Shown: in pieces, positions 53,133 through 62,165 of the stretch
Layout of the letters: each line of letters opens with the position of its first letter
How positions within the stretch are numbered: position 1 is the first letter of the stretch
Assembly: GCF_013128195.2 (NCBI RefSeq)
Contig: NZ_CP053452.2
Span: 3,410,001-3,474,000 of the forward strand
Direction: 5' to 3'
Origin: Frigoriglobus tundricola
GTDB lineage: Bacteria > Planctomycetota > Planctomycetia > Gemmatales > Gemmataceae
DNA: 64,000 nt
Made by a program: the position numbers and the translations under genes
The notes under the pieces: generated by a model
What the model saw: only the letters and a program-made list of their open reading frames with translations
Told to the model about the DNA's origin: nothing
Database searches by the model: none

Positions 53133-54968
53133 ATGAGCGAAGCCCCGCTGCCGGCGGACGCTCCCGCCGCGCACACATCCGCCCCGCCGGTTCCGCCGAA
53201 GGCCCGCTTCCGCTGGCCGCTCGCGATCGTTCTGGCGCTCGGCTGCGGTACGGCGCTCGTCGCCTGTTCCGCCGTTTGGGACCGCACGCGCCCGGCGGCC
53301 GAGCCCGGGGCGCAAGCCAAAGGGACGCCGGCGCCCGAGCGACCGGGAAAAACCGAGCCGGTCGCGTTCCGCCAAGCCGATGACAAGAAGGACGAGAAAG
53401 AGAAGAAGAAGACCCCCGCGCCCGAGCTGGACGGCGGGATCGCGTGGCTCAACACCGCCGGCCCGCTGTCGCTCAAGAAGGACCTCAAGGGCAAGGTCGT
53501 CATCCTCGACTTCTGGACGCTGTGCTGTATCAACTGCATCCACATCATGCCGGACCTGGCTAAACTGGAAAAGAAGTACCCGAACGAACTCGTGGTGATC
53601 GGCGTCCACTCGGCCAAGTTCGAGAACGAGAAGGTGACGGCCAGCATCCGGAAGGCCGTCCTGCGCTACCAGATCGAACACCCGGTCGTGAACGACGCGA
53701 ACCACGCCATCTGGGACAAATACGAGATCGAAGCGTGGCCCACGATGGTGGTCATCGACCCCGAGGGCAACCTCGTCGGGGGCATTTCCGGGGAGGGGAA
53801 CTACGAGCTGCTCGACGTGGTCGTCGGCAAGCTGGTGGAGGAGCACAAGAAGAAGAAGACGCTGGACGAGAAGCCGATCCGGTTCGACCTCGCGAAGTAC
53901 CGCGAGAGCGGCGACACGCCGCTGTTCTTCCCCGGTAAGGTGGTCGCGGACGAAAAGGGCGGGCGCCTGTTCATCGCCGACAGCACGCACCACCGGATCG
54001 TGGTGACGGACCTCCAGGGCAACCGGATCGCCGTCGCCGGCACCGGCACGCCCGGCAAGACCGACGGCGCGTTCGACAAGGCCCAGTTCGACGACCCGCA
54101 GGGGCTGGCCGTTCGCGGCGACACGCTGTTCGTGGCCGACCGCAAGAACCACCTGATCCGCGAGATCGACCTGAAGGCGCGGACGGTCGCGACGGTCGCC
54201 GGCACCGGCGAACAGGACCACGAGGCGGACAGCCGGCGGCTCACGACCCCCGTGCCCGCCAAGGAGATCGGCCTCAACAGCCCGTGGGACGTCCTCCTCG
54301 ACGGGAACGCGTTGTACATCGCGATGGCCGGGCACCACCAGATCTGGCGGCTCGACCTCCAGGCGAAGAAGATCGAGCCCTATGCGGGCAACGGCCGCGA
54401 GACGCTCACCGACGGCCTGTTGCGCGGCTCGTCGTTCGCGCAGCCGAGCGCGCTGACGACCGACGGCAAGGACCTGTTCGTCGCGGACAGCGAGACCAGC
54501 TCGTTGCGGCAGTTGCCGCTTACGGCGACCCCCGAAGCCCGGGTGAAGACCCTTGTGGGACGCGACCTGTTCGCCTTCGGCGACGTGGACGGTCCGGGAC
54601 AGGTGGCCAACGACCCGCTCGGGACGAAGCGCGAGGCCCGCCTGCAGCACGCCCTGGGCGTCGTTCACGTGGACGGTAAGCTGTACGTTGCCGACACTTA
54701 CAACAGCAAGATCAAGGTCTTCGACCTGAAGACCGGGGAACTCGCGACGCTGGTGAGCGGTCGCCCGTTCGGCCCGTTCGGCCCGTCGGTCCTCAACGAG
54801 CCGGGCGGCATCAGTTACGCGAACGGCAAGCTGTACGTCGCGGACACCAACGCCCACCGCATTCGGGTGATCGACCGCGCGACCCTGGCCGTGACCACGC
54901 TGACCCTTAAGGGCGTCGAACCGCCGGTGGTGCCGAAGGACGCGAAGGCGGAGCGGAAGCCAAAGTAG
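53133..54968 (+). CDS. Thioredoxin-like + NHL-repeat protein, membrane-anchored (611 aa)
   Basis: GGAGGA precedes the ATG. The order is an N-terminal helix (WPLAIVLALGCGTALVAC) and a charged linker. The thioredoxin domain has FWTLCCINCIH, with the catalytic Cys132-Ile-Asn-Cys135, and VIDPEGNLVGGISG. Six or so NHL blades follow (LFIADSTHHRIVVTDLQGNR, LFVADRKNHLIREIDL, LYVADTYNSKIKVFDL). It resembles NHLRC2-type proteins and is probably a periplasmic thiol-redox scaffold. It begins a cluster with DsbD-N and DsbD, so a role in disulfide or cytochrome c redox is likely. Confidence 0.85.
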   Translation: MSEAPLPADAPAAHTSAPPVPPKARFRWPLAIVLALGCGTALVACSAVWDRTRPAAEPGAQAKGTPAPERPGKTEPVAFRQADDKKDEKEKKKTPAPELDGGIAWLNTAGPLSLKKDLKGKVVILDFWTLCCINCIHIMPDLAKLEKKYPNELVVIGVHSAKFENEKVTASIRKAVLRYQIEHPVVNDANHAIWDKYEIEAWPTMVVIDPEGNLVGGISGEGNYELLDVVVGKLVEEHKKKKTLDEKPIRFDLAKYRESGDTPLFFPGKVVADEKGGRLFIADSTHHRIVVTDLQGNRIAVAGTGTPGKTDGAFDKAQFDDPQGLAVRGDTLFVADRKNHLIREIDLKARTVATVAGTGEQDHEADSRRLTTPVPAKEIGLNSPWDVLLDGNALYIAMAGHHQIWRLDLQAKKIEPYAGNGRETLTDGLLRGSSFAQPSALTTDGKDLFVADSETSSLRQLPLTATPEARVKTLVGRDLFAFGDVDGPGQVANDPLGTKREARLQHALGVVHVDGKLYVADTYNSKIKVFDLKTGELATLVSGRPFGPFGPSVLNEPGGISYANGKLYVADTNAHRIRVIDRATLAVTTLTLKGVEPPVVPKDAKAERKPK

Positions 54969-55034
54969 GCGAGTCGCGTCCTTGATATTCGATGAAGGCG
55001 GCGGGCGTTACTCGCGGAGCGAGTGACCTACTTT
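54962..55034 (+). promoter_or_regulatory. Compound hairpin between the thioredoxin-NHL and DsbD-N-like genes
   Basis: AAAGTAGG (54962-54969, overlapping the stop) pairs with CCTACTTT (55027-55034). An inner palindrome GTTACTCGC, GGA loop, GCGAGTGAC lies at about 55008-55028. It could be an mRNA-processing or attenuation element within the operon. Confidence 0.4.
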
Positions 55035-55056
55035 CAAGAACCCCCCGGAGCTTCCC

Positions 55057-55641
55057 ATGACCCGCGTGTGCGTGGCGATGTTCGCGATGGCGGTAGCGGC
55101 GCTCCTGGCGACCGTACCCGGCACCGCGACCGCCCAGAAGTGGTACGACAAGGCCGTGAAGAAGGTCGAGGGCCGGTTCACGCCGGCCGAGGCCAAGCCG
55201 GGCCAGACGGTCACCTTCACGCTCACCGTCGAACTGAACGACGGCTACCACACGTACCCGACCACTCAGCCGGACAAGCTGGCGGCCAGCATGACGAACC
55301 TGATCAAGTTCCCGGCCGCGGGCACGGTCGTCTTCGTCGGCGACACGCTCGATCCGAAGGACTTCGCGACGAAGGAAGAGCCGGAACTCGGCATCAAGGA
55401 CCTGCGGTACAACACCGGCACGGTGGTGTACACGCGCAAGGCGGTGGTGTCGCCGAAGGCGGCGGCGGGTGCGGCGACGGTCAAGCTCACGACGTTCAGC
55501 CTGAGCGTCTGCGACAAGACGAACTGCTTCCCGGCGAAAAATGTCCCCGTGGAGGCCGCGCTGAAGGTTCTCGACGGCCCGCCCGTCGCGGTCGAAAAGG
55601 CCTACGCCGACGAAGTCGCGAAAGCGCTGGGCGGCAAGTAG
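55057..55641 (+). CDS. Exported DsbD N-terminal-domain-like protein (194 aa)
   Basis: GGAG precedes the ATG. The signal peptide MTRVCVAMFAMAVAALLATV is followed by a beta-sandwich of the DsbD alpha-domain type: FTPAEAKPGQTVTFTLTVEL and a CDKTNCFPAKNVPVE motif. Its two cysteines (C...C, CDKTNC) are positioned like the redox-active pair of DsbD-N. It lies between the thioredoxin-NHL protein and DsbD, so it probably relays electrons in the periplasm. It is a single-domain duplicate of the N-terminal part of the downstream DsbD. Confidence 0.85.
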   Translation: MTRVCVAMFAMAVAALLATVPGTATAQKWYDKAVKKVEGRFTPAEAKPGQTVTFTLTVELNDGYHTYPTTQPDKLAASMTNLIKFPAAGTVVFVGDTLDPKDFATKEEPELGIKDLRYNTGTVVYTRKAVVSPKAAAGAATVKLTTFSLSVCDKTNCFPAKNVPVEAALKVLDGPPVAVEKAYADEVAKALGGK

Positions 55642-55724
55642 GCCCGCATGTAAGGGCCGGTCTCACCCCGCTGTATGCTCCCTCAACGGGGCAGACCGGC
55701 ATGTCGCTCCTTGGTCGATAGAGC

Positions 55725-55757
55725 AAGCCCACGGCCCCCGTGGGCTTTGTTCTTATT
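55725..55757 (+). terminator. Intrinsic terminator between the DsbD-N-like gene and dsbD
   Basis: Perfect arms AAGCCCACGG (55725-55734) and CCGTGGGCTT (55738-55747) with loop CCC are followed by TGTTCTTATT. It may stop or attenuate transcription into dsbD, whose ATG is 18 bases further on. Confidence 0.8.
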
Positions 55758-55774
55758 CCGTCCCGTGGTGCCCC

Positions 55775-57985
55775 ATGATGTCACGCTCCGCCCTCGTGCT
55801 GGTCGCGTTCGCACTGTGCGGCCTCTCCGCGCCGGTCTCCGCGCAACCGCTCGGTGACCCGTTCCCCAAAGACGGGTTCGCACCGCCCGCCGGCAAGCTC
55901 CCGGCGAAGTTCGCGAAGCTCGCGGACGTGAGCGTGAGTGTGACCCCGGCGAAGGTCAAGGCGGGCGAAACGGTTACCGTCAGGCTGACCGTCGCGCCGA
56001 AGGCCGGTGGCTACACCTACCCGGCCGCCCCCGAGGACGCAAAGCAGACCTCCCGGAACGAGATCGAACTGCCCGCGCCGGGTGACCTCATTTTCATCGA
56101 CCCGGTGACCGACCCGGCCCTGAAATGGGAGACGAAACCGCGGGACGCGGACGCGCCGAACGGCCCGAAGGACCAGTACACCCACCAGGCCGTGACGTGG
56201 GCGTTCAAAGCCGTGGTCTCGCCAAAAGCGAAGAGCGGCGCGAAATCAATACCCCTCGACGGCGTCCGGCTCCAGGTGTGTGACGCGAAGAACTGCTACA
56301 TCGTGGGTGGGGAGAAGCTCCCCCCGGTCGAGTTCCGTGTGGAAGAAGGCACATCGGACAAGGTGAACCCCGACGACCTCAAGCGGGCACAGGCGATAGT
56401 AAACGGCCCGCCGCCGGCGAACGCCGGCCCCGGGCAGGTCGAACCGCCGCCGGCGAGCGGATCGCCGGTCAAGACCGAGTCACGCAAAACGGCCAAATCG
56501 ACGGAGGCCTACGCCGACGAGTTGAAAACCCTTGGGACCGCCATCGTTCCGGCCGACGAGGCCGGAACGAAACAGACCGGCCTGTGGGGGTTCATCGCGA
56601 CGGCCGCGCTGTGGGGGCTGATCTCGCTCGTCACCCCGTGCGTGTTCCCGATGATCCCGATCACGGTCAGCATCTTCCTCAAGCAGGCGCACGGTTCGCT
56701 CCGCGAACGGCTCAAGCTCGCGGGCGTCTACAGCCTCACCATCATCTCGGTCCTCGGCGTGTCGGCGTTCGCGCTCCTGAAGTTCATGGCCGTCCTCAGC
56801 ACGGACCCCGTCACCAACATCCTGCTCGGTGTGCTGTTCCTGGTGCTGGCCTTGAGCCTGTTCGGCATGTTCGAACTCGGGCTCCCGAACGTGCTCCAGA
56901 AGCGGTTACAGGCGAAACAGTCGCAGGGGGGGGTGGTCGGGACGATTTTCGGCGCGCTGGCGTTCACGGTCATCAGTTTCACGTGCGTGGCCCCGTTCCT
57001 CGGCGGGTTCGCGGGCATCTCGGCCGGGAGCGATGGGAGCGGCGGCGACATCGTGCTGCCGACCGCCCGGGAGATCGCCGGCGGGCTGGCGTTCGCCACC
57101 GCGTTCGCGGCCCCGTTCTTCGTGCTGGCGCTCGTGCCGGGGCTGATGAAGGCGCTGCCGCGGTCCGGCGGGTGGCTCGACAACGTGAAAGTGGTGATGG
57201 GGTTCCTCGAACTGGCCGCGGCGCTGAAGTTCCTCCGCACGGCCGAACTGCGTCTGTTGCCGGCGACGCAGTATTTCACTTACGACCTGGTCCTCAGCGG
57301 ATGGGTCGCGATCAGCGGCGCGTGTGGGCTGTACCTGCTGAACGTGTTCCGGTTGCCGCACGACGAAGAGCGACCGAACATCGGCGTGCCGCGGCTCCTG
57401 TTCGCGCTGCTGTTCATCGGTCTGGCGCTGTACCTCGCGCCCGCGCTCCTGAAGGGTGCCGACGGCAAAGGGCAGCGCCCGGCCGGTGCGGTGTATGCCT
57501 GGGTCGAGGCGTTTCTTCTGCCGGAAGACGCTCCGGTCCTCGGTGCGAAGCAAGAAGACGTCTGGCGCACGGACCTGAAGGACGCGCTGGACGCGGCCCG
57601 CAAGAGCGGTCGGCCGGTGTTTCTGGACTTCACGGGCGTGACCTGCACGAACTGCAAGATCAACGAGCGCGACGTGTTCCCCCAGTCCGCGATCCGAGAG
57701 GATCTTCAGCAGTTCGAGAAGGTGAAACTCTACACCGACGAAGTCCCGGCCGCCCTTTACGGGACCGATCCCGGTAGGCAGGTCCGGAAGGCCGAGGCGA
57801 AGGCGAACGGAGAGTTCCAGAACAGCGTGTTCAAGGACATCGCGCTGCCGATGTATGTGGTACTCGTGCCGCAGCCGGACGGTGCGGTGAAAGTCCTCGG
57901 CTTGACCGAAGGGAAGATCAACGACACGGGCGATTTCTCCAAATTCCTAAAGGACTCGCTGGAAAAGGCGAAGTCGAAGAAGTGA
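55775..57985 (+). CDS. dsbD: Protein-disulfide reductase DsbD (736 aa)
   Basis: DsbD moves electrons from cytoplasmic thioredoxin to periplasmic thiols. All three parts are present. A signal peptide leads to an N-terminal domain with CDAKNCYIV. The membrane domain (about 270-570) has the redox cysteines in TPCVFPMIPI and TCVAPFLGG. The C-terminal thioredoxin domain has TCTNCK (Cys624/Cys627). Length is normal (E. coli DsbD is about 560; planctomycete forms are longer because of linkers). Either of two adjacent ATGs (55775, 55778) may start it. It forms a functional group with the two upstream redox genes. Confidence 0.93.
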   Translation: MMSRSALVLVAFALCGLSAPVSAQPLGDPFPKDGFAPPAGKLPAKFAKLADVSVSVTPAKVKAGETVTVRLTVAPKAGGYTYPAAPEDAKQTSRNEIELPAPGDLIFIDPVTDPALKWETKPRDADAPNGPKDQYTHQAVTWAFKAVVSPKAKSGAKSIPLDGVRLQVCDAKNCYIVGGEKLPPVEFRVEEGTSDKVNPDDLKRAQAIVNGPPPANAGPGQVEPPPASGSPVKTESRKTAKSTEAYADELKTLGTAIVPADEAGTKQTGLWGFIATAALWGLISLVTPCVFPMIPITVSIFLKQAHGSLRERLKLAGVYSLTIISVLGVSAFALLKFMAVLSTDPVTNILLGVLFLVLALSLFGMFELGLPNVLQKRLQAKQSQGGVVGTIFGALAFTVISFTCVAPFLGGFAGISAGSDGSGGDIVLPTAREIAGGLAFATAFAAPFFVLALVPGLMKALPRSGGWLDNVKVVMGFLELAAALKFLRTAELRLLPATQYFTYDLVLSGWVAISGACGLYLLNVFRLPHDEERPNIGVPRLLFALLFIGLALYLAPALLKGADGKGQRPAGAVYAWVEAFLLPEDAPVLGAKQEDVWRTDLKDALDAARKSGRPVFLDFTGVTCTNCKINERDVFPQSAIREDLQQFEKVKLYTDEVPAALYGTDPGRQVRKAEAKANGEFQNSVFKDIALPMYVVLVPQPDGAVKVLGLTEGKINDTGDFSKFLKDSLEKAKSKK

Positions 57986-58144
57986 CGGACCTACGGCGCT
58001 TGCGGGCTGCCCGCGGGCCGGGTAAAAACTTCTTTCGTTAGTTGTGTGGGTCGTTCAGCTCGTCGCTCTGCGACAGGACGATGTTGCGTCGTCCGAGCTT
58101 TTGCCAGCACACCCCACGCGGGGTAGGCTGTTCCAGCACCGCTA

Positions 58145-58231
58145 CCCGACCGGTAGACACCGTCGGTTTCACGGTCTGGAGCAACCCCGCTGTTCGTGGT
58201 TCCGTGAAACCGACGGTGTCCACCGGTCGGG
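58145..58231. repeat. 30-base-arm palindrome with a 27-base loop
   Basis: Arms 58145-58174 and 58202-58231 are complementary over 30 bases with one G-T pair, and flanking GCACCG/CGGTGC extends the pairing. The length is unusual for a simple terminator and fits a MITE-like or extragenic palindromic element. Confidence 0.75.
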
Positions 58232-58290
58232 CGGTGCCGTGAGCCTTCCGCGCCCCAGGTTGAAGAAGTAAACCGAGTCGCTTCGGTGAC

Positions 58291-58319
58291 GGAGCCCGCG
58301 AGCATGGCTCGCGGGCTCC
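58291..58319. terminator. 12-base-pair hairpin downstream of the receiver gene
   Basis: GGAGCCCGCGAG (58291-58302) and CTCGCGGGCTCC (58308-58319) flank loop CATGG. The minus-strand receiver gene ends six bases before it, so it is placed as a terminator, but there is no T tract on that strand. Confidence 0.45.
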
Positions 58320-58324
58320 GTGCT

Positions 58325-58747
58325 TTAGGCCGGGGGGATCGGGGCGGTCCGCTCGCGCAGCACGCGGTCCACCAGGTGGACGAGTTGTTGCGGGTCCACG
58401 GGCTTGGTGAGGAAGTCGTAGGCGCCCAGGCGCATCGCCTCCACGGCTTCGCGCACGCCGCCGTGCCCGGTGACGATCACGACCGCGCACGGCAACTGGC
58501 GCTCCCGGATCTCGCGCAGCAGGCGCATGCCGCTGGCCTTCGGCATCCGCAGGTCGGTGAGAACCAGTGAGTACGGGCGCTCCGACAGCATCTCCAGTGC
58601 CCGCACGCCGTCCTCGGCGGCGTCCACCTCCGCTTGCTCCACACCGACTTGTAAAAGGTCTTTGAGTGTCTGCCGCGAGTCCGCGAGGTCCTCGACGACG
58701 AGGACGCGACGGGCCGCCGACGGGGCTAGAGCTTGTTCTGCGATCAT
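58325..58747 (-). CDS. Stand-alone response regulator receiver protein (140 aa)
   Basis: A CheY-type receiver domain fills the protein: acidic pair VEDLADSR, the phospho-acceptor Asp65 in VLTDLRMPK, the switch Thr93 in IVTGHGG and Lys115 in FLTKPVD. There is no DNA-binding domain, so it acts through another protein or a phosphorelay. The start at 58747 is chosen for a preceding GGAG, and an earlier ATG at 58774 lacks a binding site. No histidine kinase lies next to it. Confidence 0.9.
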   Translation of the reverse strand: MIAEQALAPSAARRVLVVEDLADSRQTLKDLLQVGVEQAEVDAAEDGVRALEMLSERPYSLVLTDLRMPKASGMRLLREIRERQLPCAVVIVTGHGGVREAVEAMRLGAYDFLTKPVDPQQLVHLVDRVLRERTAPIPPA

Positions 58748-58866
58748 CGCACGCTCCGGTGTCGTTCCTGACATTGAGGCCGGGCGTTAGTGTAGCCGGC
58801 GGACCGGCCGGCATGAACAGCTTATTTCAAGAATGTTTCCGCCGCGTCACGTGACCGTTCGCTCGA

Positions 58867-59823
58867 TCACCCGCCCTGGCTCGCCCACGCTTTGAGCACG
58901 CGTTCGATCGCGTCCGGTGCGTCCGCGGGGACCGGCACGAGTGCGGGCAGGTGGCGGAACCACGTCAACTGGCGTTTCGCGAACTGGCGCGTGTGCGTGC
59001 GGATCAGGTCCGCCGTTTCGGCCCGGTCCCGCCCGGCTTCCAGGTGCTCGAGCAGTTCGCGGTAACCGAGCGCCTGGCGGGCCTCGCGGCTGAGCGGGTG
59101 CGGCAGCTCGCGCAACCGGCGCACCTCGTCGAGCCAGCCGGCGTCGAGCATCGCGGACACGCGGCGGTTGATGCGGTCGTAGAGGGCGTCGCGCGGGAGC
59201 TCCAGCACCACCGCGGGGACGCGCGCCGGCGGCGGGGGCGGCCGCCGGCGACTCCGCGAACGCGGGCGTGTCCCACGTCTGCTGCCAGTCCGAGATCGGC
59301 TTACCGGTGAGCGCGTGAACCTCGAGCGCCCGCACCACGCGCGCACGTCGTTCGGGTGCAGCCGGGCCGCGGTCTTCGGATCGACGGCGGCCAGCCGGGC
59401 GTGCAGCGCGGCGTTGCCGATCCGCGCGGCTTCGGCCTCCAGCGCGGTGCGGACCGCTCCGTCCCCGGGCGGGCCGTCGAAGAGTCCGTGCAACAGCGCC
59501 TTGAGGTAGAACGGGGTGCCGCCCACGAAAATGGGCCGCTTCCCGCGTGCGACCGCGTCCGTGCACGCGGCTTCCGCGCGCGCGAGCCACCACGCGACGG
59601 TGAGCGACTCCCACGGGTCGAGGACGTCGATCAGGTGGTGCGGCACCCGCGCGCGCTCGGCCGCGGTGGGCTTCGCAGTGCCGATGTCCATGCCGCGGTA
59701 GACGGTCATGGAGTCGAGCGCGACGATCTCGCCGCCGATGCGTTCGGCGAGGTCGAGTGCGAGGGCCGTTTTACCGCACGCCGTCGGACCGGTCAGGACG
59801 AGGGCACGTTCGAGGGCAGACAT
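58867..59823 (-). CDS. miaA: tRNA dimethylallyltransferase with an internal frame disturbance
   Basis: MiaA adds a dimethylallyl group to A37 of tRNAs reading UNN codons. P-loop GPTACGKT (12-19), DSMTVYRGMDIGTAKPT, PHHLIDVLDP and VGGTPFYLKALLHGLFDGP match the family, and the C-terminus VRRLRELPHPLSREARQALG is correct. Between about 59235 and 59340 the frame encodes nonsense (AWCGRSRFTRSP...). The correct stretch VRALEVHALTGKPISDWQQ lies in another frame, so two compensating one-base indels are present, one near a GCGCGCG and one near a CCCCC run. The real protein is probably intact. Confidence 0.88.
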   Translation of the reverse strand: MSALERALVLTGPTACGKTALALDLAERIGGEIVALDSMTVYRGMDIGTAKPTAAERARVPHHLIDVLDPWESLTVAWWLARAEAACTDAVARGKRPIFVGGTPFYLKALLHGLFDGPPGDGAVRTALEAEAARIGNAALHARLAAVDPKTAARLHPNDVRAWCGRSRFTRSPVSRSRTGSRRGTRPRSRSRRRPPPPPARVPAVVLELPRDALYDRINRRVSAMLDAGWLDEVRRLRELPHPLSREARQALGYRELLEHLEAGRDRAETADLIRTHTRQFAKRQLTWFRHLPALVPVPADAPDAIERVLKAWASQGG

Positions 59824-59856
59824 GCGGCGCATTGTATCGCGACCGCGCCCCGAGAC

Positions 59857-62165
59857 TCACCGCTCCTTTTCGAGCATGACCACCCGGAACCCGATCCGGC
59901 TCAGGCCGCGCTCCGGCGGGCTCGCGCTGCGGGCGGCCGACCGGCACTCCGTCGCGAACGACTGCCAGCACCCGCCGCGGGTCACTCGCGAACTCCCGCT
60001 CTCGGGGCCGGTCGGATCGTCCACCGGCGTGTTGGCGTAATACTTGTCGTCGAACCAGTCGTGGACCCACTCTTCGACGTTCCCGTGCATGTCGTACAGG
60101 CCCCAGACGTTCGGCCGGTACTGGCCGACCGGCTGGGTGCCCCCGCTCACCGTCGTGTTGTGTTTCTCTCGCCCGGTCGTGAAGTTCGCCACGTCCGTGG
60201 TCAGCCGGGGGCCGCACCAGAACGCCGTCCGCGTCCCGGCGCGGCACGCGTACTCCCACTCGGCCTCCGTCGGCAGCACGTACCGGCGCGCCGCGGTCAC
60301 CTCCGCCGGGAGCGCGCTGAGCTGCGCGCAGAACTGTTCGGCTTCGAACCAGCTCACCGACTCGACCGGGTGCGACGGGCCGCCCTTGCGATCCTTGTTA
60401 AAGTACGACGGGTTCCGCCCCGTCACCCGCTCGAACTCGGCCTGCGTGACCTGAAACACTGACATGAAGAACGGGCGGTTGATGCGGACGAAGTGCTGCG
60501 GCAGTTCGTCCCCCACGAAGCGGTGGTCGTCGTCCTGGTGGGCCCCCATCATGAACACCCCGGCCGGGATGCGCGCGAACGTCATGCCGATCGAGTTGAG
60601 CGCCATCCCGGCGCTGCGCCCGCGCCCGAGCGCGACGTTCGCCGGCAGGCTGGTGGTGACCGGCCCCGGCGGCCGCGTGTAGCGCCCGGACACCGGTCCG
60701 GAGTCCCCGCTACCCGGTGCCCGCGAATCGAATATGGACACCCCGCTCAGGGCGCTGCTCGTCGGGCCGTTGAGCGCGCTCCCCACCGAACTGAGCGGGT
60801 CGTCCGGAGCCGGCTTCGCGCGCACCGTCTTTTCTTTGGGCGTGATCCCCGAGGCCGGCGCGGCCGCGGGGCCGCGGCCGGGGCCGACGCGCGGGCCGTG
60901 CTCTGGAGGGACGGAGTGGTGGGCAACGTGCTCAACCGCTGGGCGAGGGCGCCGGCATCGGCCGGGCGGTCCGCTGCTGTCGGCGCCAGGCACGCCGCGA
61001 GCAGTTCCACGTGGGCCTCCGGTACCCCGTCCGCGGTCAGCTCGTTCGCCCAGTCCGGCGCGCGGGCCGGGTCGGCGGCCGGGTCCTGGCGGAGCAGCTG
61101 GTACCAGATCAGCCCGATCGCGTACACGTCGTCGCGCGGATCGGCCGGGTGACCGGCCGCGACCTGCGGGGCGAGGTACAGCCGGGTGTGGGCGCCGCGG
61201 AGCGCCTGGGGCGTCTCCCGCGCGACCTCCGCCCGGGCGTTCAGTGCCGCCGCGACCTGGCCCCAGCCGAAGTCGGTCACCCAGAGAGCGAACCGCGCCC
61301 CTTCGGCCGGCATCAGGATCACGTTCGACGGCTTCAGGTTGCGGTGCACGACCTGCCGCGCGTGGGCCTTGCCCACCACGTCGGCGAGGCGCCGGGCGAG
61401 CCCGGCCGCCGGGTCCGGCATGGCCCGCCCCCACCGCCACTTCCAGTCGAACATCACGCCGGCCAGGTCGTACCCCGGCGCGTACCCGGCCTCGATGCAC
61501 ACCCGGTTCGGGTCGGGGTACACGGTCCGGAGGGGGACGATCCCGGACTGGCCGGTGAGGGAGAACACGCGGGTGAACAGCGGCTCGCTATCGAACACGC
61601 GGCGGATCGCGGACGGGTCGGTGACGAACTTCAGCGCGGCCGGCTCCGCCCCGGTCGTGCTCCGCGCGCCCCACACCTCGGTCCCGTCGCCCATCCCGCA
61701 GTACCGGGTCAATTCCCATTCCGGCACGCCGGGTACGGGACCCGGGCGGAACCGCGGGGTCCCGGTCGGCAGGAACCGCAGCAGTTCGGCCGGGTCCTCG
61801 AACGCCATCCCGGCCGGCACCACGCGCCCCGCCGGGTTGCTCGGACGGCGGAGCACGTGGCGAATCAGGGCCGGCCAGTGTTCGAGGTACCGGCGGACGG
61901 CACCGCGGCAGTCCGCGTGCGCGTCGGGGATCGCGCCCACGGTCCGCTCGAGCATCTCGGTGTACGCCGCCTGTTCGGCGTTCGCCAGCTCTTGCAGCCC
62001 GGCGCGAATGTCCGCGGCCGAAAGATCGGCCCCCGAGAGTTCGAGGGTGGCCCGCGCGACGGCCCCCAAAACGGCCCCGAACGGCGCGGCGCCGGTCAAC
62101 GCGGCCCGACCGGTCTCGCACAGTGCTTGCTCCAAATCCTGCAGCAAAGAAAGGGAGTGTGCCAT
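59857..62165 (-). pseudogene. Pseudokinase fused to a SUMF1/FGE-type domain, one frameshift in a GC tract
   Basis: Start 62165 follows GAGG. The N-terminal kinase-like half has EVWGARSTTGAEPAALKFV, VVHRNLKPSNVIL with Asn replacing the catalytic Asp, and TDFGWG in place of DFG, so it is probably catalytically impaired. The C-terminal half has FVMMGA-type and TEAEWEYACRAGTRTAF, YDMHGNVEEWVHDWF and RGGCWQSFATECR, a SUMF1 (formylglycine-generating-enzyme) domain of the EgtB/PvdO superfamily. The halves are in different frames that meet near 60870 in a GC-rich tract. The intended protein is about 770 residues. The family is known in planctomycetes, with unknown function. Confidence 0.75.

Larger units (their letters stand above)
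57986..58324. other. 339-base convergent intergenic region
   Basis: It holds the large palindrome (58145-58231) and a second hairpin (58291-58319), and no gene. It separates dsbD from the convergent receiver gene, so the hairpins may end transcription from both sides. Confidence 0.6.
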
